DNA from: Basidiobolus meristosporus CBS 931.73
Lineage: Eukaryota > Basidiobolomycota > Basidiobolomycetes > Basidiobolales > Basidiobolaceae
Direction: 5' to 3'
NCBI GenBank assembly: GCA_002104905.1
Contig: MCFE01000053.1
Location: 62,001-126,000 of the forward strand
Length of the DNA: 64,000 nucleotides
Below, one piece after another: positions 56,019 through 64,000 of the stretch. Position 1 is the stretch's first letter. Every line of letters starts with the position of its first letter. Made by a program: the position numbers and the translations under genes. The notes under the pieces were generated by a model. The model was given only the letters and a program-made list of their open reading frames with translations. It was not told the origin of the DNA and searched no databases.

Positions 56019-56896
56019 TGCTAACTCCGGGCCCTGTAAGGGTGAAGGGCTAGTGCTTTTAGAAGTCTTTGTATTTGGAACGGTAGTGCTACTTAACGTG
56101 CACTATTTTTTACAGAAAAGCTGAGAACCTTCAACTGGGGGGTGTAGCTCTAGATCCGAACTGCAGTCTTGGGATTCTATCGTACAAACGTACTGGAAGA
56201 TATAAATAGAATAGTAAATGTATCAACTCAAGAGATTTACTGTTGGAGGAGGAGGGGAATGAGAAAGAAGATAATAGTACTACCTGGGGCGTAGATGAAG
56301 AATTGGAGAAAAGTCACTTGTGATCGTAAATTAGCAATAGAAACAGTAAAAATAGTGATGTTTGAAAAAACAATAGTGATAATACTACGATTTGGGGATG
56401 CCCACAACACGTGCAATTAGTGACTGGAATCTATCATTGAATTTGGGCCGATATCTGCTGAGACAGGCATATAATCTGGCCAGGAGGATGGGGAAATCAC
56501 AGAACGCTGATAATTTCAGATGAAACAGAGAATATCGCTTCATGATACATGTGTGGGTTTACGTGTCCATTATTTCATATATAATAGACTGGTATTAAAA
56601 TTCTCGACTACAAAGAAAGGGGGAATTTTTGGGTCTTTATTCGCTTGCTCCATTTGGTCTTCTATTAATTCCATCGATATCACGAGAATCAAAACTGTTG
56701 GCCGATGTCTGGAAGGTTCGCATCCACAATGAATAGACTCGACCTGCCCCAATGGACAGTGAATTTCCATTGTTGGTCTTTGTATGGCAGAAGATCACTT
56801 CATTGGAGAAAGGATACTATGAAGAGATCTTTATTGATATGTTTAACAAGCAAGAGTGTCTCGAGGTATGTGATATCTAAGTCATCATGAATCCCT
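56019..56896. other. Upstream of the F-box gene / downstream of PMP3
   Basis: Short open frames (56520-56732, 56705-56890) show no domain. On the minus strand at about 56105-56180 there is a coding-like stretch ending in a GTAAAA donor, and a CTTACAG acceptor is present just upstream of 56018, so additional 5' exons of the F-box gene may lie here. Confidence 0.35.
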
Positions 56897-57155
56897 TCAA
56901 TCTAAATGAGGTTCACGGCGGTTTTTGATGATTATGTACCAAGCGTGGGCAACACCTAAAACATACAGATGAAAGATTAGTATGCAGAAGCGCAACAGTA
57001 TTCTCGTTTAAGTTACCTGGAAGCCATCCAAGAATGGTAAGACCAAGGTTAATCCAAAAGTCCGCTTTGAGACCGCGCTTTAGAAAAACTGCAAGCGGCG
57101 GAAGAAATAATGCCAAAAGTAGTTCCAAGATCTCGTTAGATGTAAGGTTAGCCAT
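56897..57155 (-). CDS. PMP3: Pmp3/UPF0057 small membrane proteolipid
   Basis: 65-residue plasma-membrane proteolipid; in yeast, loss of Pmp3 hyperpolarises the membrane and raises salt sensitivity. Exon 1 (57017-57155) codes MANLTSNEILELL... with the hallmark first helix ending LFLPPLAVFLKRG, then ADFWINLGLTILGWLPG. A 61-nt intron (56956-57016, GTAACT...TTTTAG) separates the last 19 residues, beginning at the split Gly: VAHAWYIIIKNRREPHLD. Splicing gives 198 nt, exactly 66 codons with the stop. The two transmembrane helices and the PG-hairpin are typical. Usual length is 52-65 residues, and the charged tail after the second helix is slightly long. Confidence 0.92.
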
Positions 57156-57611
57156 GTTGATAAGGTGGATTAATTCCGTCGGAAGGGGTAACTAGCAGCT
57201 GGTATTTAAGCAAAATCCATAGTCACATGGCTGACTAAGGAGTCACTTCAGTGCGCAGTATAGAGTAGCTAACGGAATACAATGGCCATGTGATGAAGAT
57301 CGTACAATGTTTGGAGCAAAGACATGGCTCACCAGCTCACCATCACCTATAACAAGAGTATTCTACATTGGTTACATCAACGCTGCATATGAAGCTTACG
57401 AACGCTACAGTCTCATAGGAATGGTTTATTCATTTATGCGGTTCGGATAGGAGGCACAGGGTGCTACTGCCTGCATATCGGTTGATGATAAATACCAACT
57501 CAAACAAATATGGTGATAGAATGATAAATACCTACTCAACAAATATAGTGATAGGGTGCCAAATATAGGCGATGAAATTAAATAATGTATCCAGACAGGG
57601 TTAAGAATAGT
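57156..57611. other. Intergenic between PMP3 and the LEA-2 gene
   Basis: Promoter side of PMP3 and 3' side of the LEA-2 gene. Only a loose repetition of AAATA..GTGATAG words (57510-57565) is visible. Confidence 0.4.
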
Positions 57612-58406
57612 CTCAAATAAGAGCCCCTGGCTCAGATACGGGGCTTGGGTTTGGCTGAGGAGGAGATAACTGGGCCAGGTTGAGATTGCTCTGGGAAGGG
57701 ACCTGGGTTAATTCCGTAGCAAATCTCAATCAAAGTAAGTGAGCAACATACCGGACAATCGAATCCCGCTTTGCTTCTGATCTTGGGAACAAACCCGGTG
57801 AATGCCAGCATCCTGAAGTTCAAGTCAATCTCATAATCCATATCGATGCTTCCTTTCTTTTGGCCAGAAATACTCGATCCGCATCGGGATATCAGATCTT
57901 GAAGGATCAATTTCTGAGGATCGTTCGTAATGTTGTAGTGAATGCTCAATGGAAACAGTAGAACATTCATGGCCTTCTTCATGATCGTAACATCTTTGAT
58001 GCTTCCGTTCCCGAGAACAACATCTGGCATAGCGGGATGGAATGCCTGAAATGCCAAGGGTGAGTCCAGGAGAAGTTTGGGGAAGAGGGGACTATATTAC
58101 CGTAGCCTTGATTTCGTCGAAATTGATGGTGATGTAATTGGGGTTATCGATGGTTATATTTACACGGAGGTTGAATATTAGTTCGGTGTTGCCACGGACT
58201 TGGAATGTCTCGGTAATATTCTCAGCACTGGCCACCCCTGAGAATTTCACCTCAGGAACTCTCACCCACAGAAAAAATGCGATCAAGCCACCAGCAGTAA
58301 CTAGAATCAGGAAAAGGCAGAGCAGAAAGTATAGACAACCACAACTGCAGCATCTCGAGCGCGCAACCTGGTGGTTTTGCTTTGTGATTGATTTCTCAAC
58401 TGTCAT
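57612..58406 (-). CDS. LEA-2 (LEA14/NDR1-like) domain membrane protein
   Basis: A single-pass membrane protein with one LEA-2 beta-sandwich, a family linked to desiccation/stress and membrane contact in various eukaryotes; the function in this fungus is unknown. The start at 58406 (MTVEKSITKQ) gives a cysteine-rich basic segment (RSRCCSCGC), then one transmembrane helix (about residues 35-60). The LEA-2 body follows: ELIFNLRVNITIDNPNYITINFDEI, then after a 55-nt intron (58046-58100) VVLGNGSI...FPLSIHYNITND. A likely third exon follows a 49-nt intron (57703-57751), giving a Pro-rich tail ending at 57612. If that intron is not used, a different tail of similar length ends at 57632. An upstream ATG at 58487 exists, but an AT-rich TATA-like stretch just before 58406 favours the shorter start. 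Confidence 0.72.
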
Positions 58407-59004
58407 GCTGTAGTAGTCTAAGAGAGGTGAGTAATATATAATTAGTGTGGGTGGCAAGTCAGCTGGATGCTCTTTTAAAGGTTTCATTGATCTGTCCTCA
58501 AAACGCCCTGCATCACCCTCTGGATTATTTTACCGTCAGAGCCTAACGCTAGCCGGAAAATTAGATACTTGTTGCATCTGGATGAACTCCGATAACTTTA
58601 CTGCTCTATGTGTGCTTACGGAGATCCATCAACCTGGTTAGAGGGAATGTCGATATTGCAGCTTAGTGGAGGAAATCCAAGTAACCGTGATCGGGACTTT
58701 CACAAGAGAATGGGCGCATAACTCCGAGTGAGAGAACAGCAAGCGAATTCTATTCATACGCACCAACACTTTTCAAGCTAGGATTTATGATGGATTTCAT
58801 CCTAATAATATTTAACCATATCTTTCTGAACCAATTGAAAAGTGTGTTTTGATTAATCTGCTAATGTTTGTTTACATCAAGGATGGTGACAGTGGATTGA
58901 ACGAACTTGGGGATTGATAAATAATTGTCTTTACGACATCCGCTGTATTCAACACTACCCCTCCTATCCGTACATCTCTTTATATCCAGCAAGCCTCCTA
59001 CAGC
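58407..59004. other. Divergent promoter region, LEA-2 gene / NUF2
   Basis: 598 bp between two genes transcribed away from each other. No conserved motif was identified beyond an AT-rich TATA-like run near 58430-58441 (minus-strand gene). The plus-strand NUF2 start is preceded by a pyrimidine- and CCTCC-containing leader. Confidence 0.4.
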
Positions 59005-60808
59005 ATGGACCAAGGGAAACAGAACAAAGCTTCCTATATCTTCCCCACTTTGAAGCCTTCAGAGATTATAATATGTATGCGTGATTTGCAGATCCCTTTT
59101 GCCGAGGAGGATCTGAGCAAGCCTACCGCCTTGAGGTTGGCCTTTGTATTTGAAGCCTTTGTGGATATATTCATGGGTATTCCAAAGGAGCAATTCGAAC
59201 AGCCCTCTGCTGAGGTCATTGATCTACTTGAAAACCCGGAAATCCATATGACCGCCTTGACCCAGATGTCTTTCTTCACCAAGCTGTAAGTGGTTTGTTC
59301 ACCACACCCCGAAATCCATGCGCTAACGACCTACTACTTTTTACCTAGTAACAAGCTTATGCTTGAGATCGGTGTCGACGATTTCAGCCTGAGAGATATC
59401 CTGAAACCCGAGCCAATCCACGTTCGTAAGATTCTCAGTGCACTCATCAATTTCGCCAAGTTCCGCGAAGAGAGAATGTGTGTTTACGAACAATACGCAC
59501 ACAAGCTTGTAAGCAAACAAAAGGACATTTTGGGAAGTTGTTCATGTTGCTAATATAGTCCTCTAGGAAGAGTATGCGGAAAAGAAACACCTGCTTGAAG
59601 AACAGCAGCAAGAGCTTGTGGAGAAACTTACCGCAATCAAGTAGGAAATCATAGCTACCGTGTGTCACATACTCGTATTCATGAAAGATTTCATTGATAA
59701 GATTGCAGCGTGAAGAGGAAGAGCCGGCTACCAAAGGCCTCTTGGATGCTAATGCTGAATGGACACGTGGTCTCAAAGATCTTAAAAAGCAGCAGATCGC
59801 CCTCTCTTCTGATATTGATGCTTTGAAGAAAGTCCGGAACGATTTGAACGACAAACTGGTAGGCAAATGGATACTGAAAGCGCGTGCTGTTCACCAGATT
59901 GACCAAGATCCTCGATTGTAATCAACTAGACCAACACCCAATTCCTTGTGATGAATTGTAAACAAGATTGCGACAAGATCCGCTCCCTAATCGTTCACAG
60001 TCCCGAAAAATTGGTACAATTGCTGGAGGAATTAAACGCATCTCTGCTCAATGCCAAAAACAGCATCGCCGCCGGGGAGAAGAAGATCAGAGAATATCAA
60101 TCCAAGATCGATATGATGGCGTTTGTTGAACAGGTGATTAACAGGAATTCGTCGGATCATTTGCACATCCCACTAACGGTTCAAATCAACACCCATCTAG
60201 GATGTCTCGTCGTCAATCAAACTGTTGGAGGAGTGTGAAACGGAGATGAACAAATACGATGCTGCGTTGCACAAGGTTGACAACACCAAGGAGGAAATCG
60301 AGAAGAAAAATGCCAAAACTCGGGACCTGAACAGCAAAGAGCAGGTATGTAATTGTTCGGAGATTGAAGCAGAACAGTGCATGCATACTAACCTTTCTTT
60401 GTCTAATAGCAACTATCTCGTCAACTGGTTGCCTCCCAGGAAAAGATCGCTCGTCTGCAAAAACACCAACAAATGAAGCGTGAAACGATCGAAGAAAAAC
60501 TGACCACACTTCGTGAAGAGTATAGCGTGATTTCCGCCGAGAGAACGAGCGCGCAAGCCAAAATCGATGAACATAAACGTATCGTCGACGAAATGGAACA
60601 GAAGGTAGATTATGTCACTTTGCCTTGACCCATGTCGAGTTGAGCTAACTCACTCCACCAGATTGCTGAACTTCGCCGAAACACCGAGATCGAAATGTCC
60701 AACATCCAAGCGGAATACGCCCATCTCAAAAATCAAGTGGACCACTATCAAGCGCAGCTTCTGCAAGCGATAAGCAAGCAGCTGAGTCCGGTCGCACTTT
60801 CCAATTGA
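59005..60808 (+). CDS. NUF2: Kinetochore protein Nuf2 (Ndc80 complex)
   Basis: Subunit of the Ndc80 complex that binds spindle microtubules at the outer kinetochore. Eight exons: 59005-59285, 59349-59508, 59567-59640, 59702-59858, 59930-60133, 60201-60344, 60410-60604, 60662-60808. The introns (58-71 nt) are all GT-AG. The joined length is 1362 nt, 453 residues, within the usual 440-465. The N-terminal calponin-homology domain is signalled by YIFPTLKPSEIIICMRDLQIP and LINFAKFREER. The rest is coiled coil: REEEEPATKGLL, the conserved RSLIVHSPEKL segment, then EKKIREYQSKI and long heptad regions. All splice phases keep the frame. The first, third and fourth junctions are chosen to match the family, the others by consensus. 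High confidence in identity. Confidence 0.92.
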
Positions 60809-61077
60809 AATCACCGAAATCTTATCCCGAATTCACGTCTTTGCTATCCACAATTCAGCTCTCACTCCTTGATCATATAGATATCGCAAGCTAGCCTTGT
60901 CACTGCGAGAGATTTAAATTGACTTGTCTGTAGAAGTTTTTTGACCAATTTGATCCACATAAACATTGTAAATCACCATCAAGGGACGTGTGCGCTCGTG
61001 TGGAGTGGGAATAGAGTTGACCACATTTGGAATCGGCACCCTAAAACCAATTGTGGACTCGAAACCCATCGTCAACA
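60809..61077. other. NUF2 3' region
   Basis: No motif claimed. Probable terminator and intergenic sequence. Confidence 0.35.
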
Positions 61078-61260
61078 ATGGCGGGTGCTCTGGTCTTCAC
61101 ATATTTCTATGAATCATTAAACCAAGTGCGAATGTGGCGAGATAACGATGTGGTGCAAATCGATCCGGAAATCCATTTAGATTCATATATATCCCAAACT
61201 GCACGGTATCAAGATCTCGCGTCCATGAAGAAGAGATTGGGGCCAATCCATACGCCCTGA
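61078..61260 (+). CDS. Hypothetical 60-residue protein
   Basis: The frame starts MAGALVFTYFYESL and ends LGPIHTP. It is mildly amphipathic with an even spread of charged residues (RMWRDNDVVQIDPEIHLD), which is unlike random translation but not enough to be sure. An 89-codon frame on the opposite strand (61097-61366) overlaps it. It could also be a first exon. No family recognised; may not be a gene. Confidence 0.22.
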   Translation: MAGALVFTYFYESLNQVRMWRDNDVVQIDPEIHLDSYISQTARYQDLASMKKRLGPIHTP

Positions 61261-62383
61261 AGTGTTGCTTCAGGTCCACCAACTTTAGCCTAAAGCTTGC
61301 TATAGTAGAGGCAGCGGCCCCAGGTTTGAAGGAAGGGGAAGGAAATCTATTCGGTAGCTCCGCCAACCTACCTCATTCTATATAGAAACCGCGGTGCTGA
61401 TCATATGGAAGGGTTCTATTTAATATAACCTATTCCATCACTAAAGAAATTCATCACATTGATTGTGGCTTTCAGATTGAAAAAATTTCAGCAACGTTTC
61501 TGTGATAAGATTGTGCATTGTTTTGCTAGGTGGTTTAGACATTCTAGGCCTGAGACATTGACTAGCAAAAGTCCGAGTCACCAAGACGGGTAGCACATCT
61601 GGGTGTTCTCCAAACAGTCACCTGTGTGTGGCACACTGCAAGTAGCACTGCATCATATGTACGAAGGAGTGGCAACAGTAGTAAACAAAAGCCATACGAA
61701 ATGGATGCGTTACCCAGTGCAATACACGGCACCTGATGGGTTCCAGATACCCTGGTAACCTCTCCAATCAGTCACCACACGCTCGGCTGGGGCAGTGTAA
61801 GTTACTAGCCCCTCGAAACACCCACGGCCCCTAACCAACTGGATCCCTCGGATCGCTTCGTCATAAGCCAGCACTAGTTCCATATTCGTTTGTCAATTTA
61901 ACCAGTCTCCGAGCGCTGGTCAGTTGTAAACAACTCAGAAACTGAAGTAGGTCGGGATCCTGATCAACTGTGGAGTTATTTTTGGAAGGGTAATCTTCGG
62001 CTGGCAATCTTCAATCTGTATGTTCGAGGATTGAAAACCTCTATGCTTCAATGCCTCAATGCCTCAATGATCCTGGTCGTAAAAATACCCAAGCTCAGAC
62101 CAAATCCATCCATTTGTACAACAGGGGTGTATCCATCGTATTTTTAAGCGGCCCAACGTCACAGAAGGCCCGAATTGAATTCACTCAATCATTGCCTTTT
62201 TTTGTATTGTTATTGTCTTGACCCGACTTGATCTGAATATTTTGTAATTTATCTGTAGAGTGTCTCTTTTCTGGATTGTTTCGATATTTGTGCTTTGAGA
62301 GCGCACTTCCATCCCCACTATTATCTTCTGAGTCTATTGTTTCCTTGAGTTGCGCTCTTTAGTGCTCAGGTATCCCTTCAGCT
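61261..62383. other. Long upstream region of the cyclin gene
   Basis: 1.1 kb without a supported gene. It contains three tandem CAATGCCT-type words (62045-62070, TTCAATGCCTCAATGCCTCAA). The last ~150 bp are rich in pyrimidines and likely include the promoter and leader of the cyclin gene. Confidence 0.4.
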
Positions 62384-63821
62384 ATGCCTTCCCACCTTCC
62401 CAGAAAACGCCCTTTCGGCCCTCAAACAGACAGTATGAGCGTTGCCAAAATTTGTGAAGAGGTCAAGAGAACCTTTAGCAAAGCGGCGGCGAAGGGTATC
62501 CTAAGCGACGTGACAAACCGACAGGTAGAGATCGTTTTCCGCGCGTTGATTCTACTCCTTATGTTTAACGCTCTTTTTGCCACTCTAGCAAGAGAATAGA
62601 TCTGACAAGCATGCACACAAGCCTGTGAATAAACCGCTTCCGAAACTTCCGGTTGCCGATTGCTTTCCTGAAGAAGTCAGTCGAGTCAGTCACACTAACG
62701 AGGATCAAAATCAAAATCTCAGTCACGAGCCACATTCGGCCGAGACTACAATTGACCCATCCGTTGAGAACACCGCCGAGGGAGAAGACTCCATGTTTGA
62801 TGGCAGGCCACCCGTAGTCTTTGAAAAAATAGTGGAAGTTGCGATGGAAACCGACTCTACAGAAGCTGACCCGTTTAATCCAGCCGCACATGATATTGAA
62901 GAAGCGGATATGCACGACGTGAATATGGTTGCAGAATATGCCGACGAGATCATGGAATACATGAAGGAACTCGAGGTTGATAGAGAAAATTTTGACCCAT
63001 TTGCGCGCCATCAGATACTAATTTTTTCGTGATAGATTCGTATGATGCCTGACCATTACTATATAGACAGACAACCTGAGCTCAAATGGCACATGCGCTC
63101 CATCCTTTTGGACTGGTTGGTCCAAGTCCACGACCGTTTCAAGATGCATCAGGAGACACTTTTTCTCTGCGTCAACTACATCGACCGATTTCTTTCTGTG
63201 AAAGAAATATCGGTGGACAAGCTCCAGCTGGTGGGAATCACCGCCTTGTTCATTGCGGCCAAATACGAGGAAATAAGCGCGCCTACGATCAGCGAGATGG
63301 TGTTCATGGTGGACAAAGCCTATTCTATTGATGATCTCAAGAAAGCCGAAAGATTCATGATCAACATACTGAATTATGAACTGGGCTATCCTGGCCCACT
63401 CAGCTTCTTGAGACGTATCTCCAAGGCTGATCGCTATGATTCTTCCATTCGTACACTGGCCAAATATCTGGTGGAGGTTACCATCATGTACGAAGTCTTC
63501 ATTCAGTATCCCTCCTCGAAGGTTGCTGCCGCAAGTTACTATCTCTCCATGGGATTGTTGAACAAAGGGACTTGGGTAATTATCCACATGCCAGATTCCA
63601 ATCAATTCCACGACCTAACGAGATTCTCCTCTTCTCACCAGACCAATTCACACATTCATTATTCGGGCTATACGGAAATGGACCTAATGCAGTGTGCGCT
63701 TCAGATCCGAAGCCGTCTTCCCCACAAGCAAAACCACGAAGCCATCTACATCAAGTATTATTCCTCCAAATACTTGAGAGCCTCTGAATATGTGGACGAA
63801 GTATTCCAGAGCTATCTCTAA
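62384..63821 (+). CDS. B-type (mitotic) cyclin
   Basis: Regulatory subunit of Cdk1; drives entry into mitosis and is destroyed by the anaphase-promoting complex. Four exons: 62384-62524, 62589-62975, 63036-63575, 63642-63821. The introns are 64, 60 and 66 nt, and the second has a TACTAAT branch site. All junctions are phase 0, giving 415 residues. The N-terminus contains KGILSDVTN (residues 37-45), in the position and form of the B-cyclin destruction box (RxALGDVSN) but with Lys for Arg. The cyclin box begins EYMKELE/IRMMPDHYYIDRQ, with the signature HMRSILLDWLVQVH (from residue 195). Cyclin_C includes SKVAAASYYLSMGLL and HYSGYTEMDL. An acidic linker (about 60-160) is typical. It belongs to the Cdc13/Clb group; the exact orthologue is not resolved. 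Confidence 0.92.
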
Positions 63822-64000
63822 CCCATTGCCCGGTCCCACTCAAAACCTTTCCACGGCTTCCGTGTTGATCTTTAAAAAAGCAGATGTGTACCATGTACAC
63901 ACCAAAACCCGCATTTCCCCGCCGTTTTTATTTATGTCTCAAATTGTTTATATCGTTGTACACCCGCCGTGGACTCTCACCGACCCTAACTTACCTCAAG
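63822..64000. other. Cyclin 3' region
   Basis: Downstream sequence up to the window edge; no further gene is supported. It contains the inverted words GTACC/GGTAC-like around GTGTACCATGTACAC (63886-63900), a 15-bp near-palindrome of unknown meaning. Confidence 0.35.

Noticed and set aside
61690-61860. Possible tRNA gene (GGTTCCA word near 61737)
   Set aside because: No matching A box at the right distance and no acceptor-stem pairing could be found. No RNA gene could be supported anywhere in the window.

Overview
This window is fungal nuclear DNA. The right third carries intron-bearing fungal genes: a group III (Nik1/Os-1 type) hybrid histidine kinase, a Cdc4/Fbw7-type F-box WD40 protein, a Pmp3-type proteolipid, an LEA-2 membrane protein, kinetochore Nuf2 and a B-type cyclin. 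Introns are 49-71 nt with GT-AG ends, and one has a TACTAAT branch site. I cannot place the organism below the level of a fungus from this sequence alone.

Bases 1 to about 42,620 are a transposon graveyard. It starts with a decayed tnp2/Plavaka-like (CACTA superfamily) transposase, a solo Gypsy-type LTR and a complete-ended Gypsy element that carries only gag and protease (3072-6690). It continues with a 732-bp fold-back element, an unclassified ~390-bp repeat family in four copies, and more transposase debris. Next comes a large Ty1/Copia complex (15234-28239): three LTRs and two internal regions in tandem, a second Copia element nested in the first LTR in the opposite orientation, and a Gypsy-type solo LTR inside the third internal region. 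A PIF/Harbinger-like DNA transposon (about 29281-32684) follows. A second Copia family is layered as one element in another, plus a solo LTR with perfect target duplication and a truncated element (about 32762-42412).

Bases 42,620-64,000 are ordinary gene-bearing DNA with frequent CpG: I count about 28 CG in 44,041-44,640 against one in bases 1-600. The histidine kinase (44007-51088) has about 19 tandem HAMP units, far more than the five or six usual in this family, and its reading frame is broken by five single-base insertions, all inside the repeat tract. It converges on a defective WD40 paralogue (51184-52484). That paralogue shares a ~0.9-kb, >99% identical block with the F-box/WD40 gene next to it (53097-about 56018), while the flanks of the block are diverged. 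PMP3, LEA-2, NUF2 and cyclin B complete the window. Cdc4, Nuf2 and cyclin B are all cell-cycle proteins, the kinase is a stress/osmosensor, and Pmp3 and LEA-2 are membrane or stress-associated; I see no evidence that they form a functional cluster.

The strongest observations are the expanded HAMP array, the gene-conversion-like block in the WD40 pair, the Copia tandem with exactly reconstructable nesting, the initiator-tRNA anticodon-type primer sites of both Copia families, and the CpG-transition pattern of several inactivating mutations.
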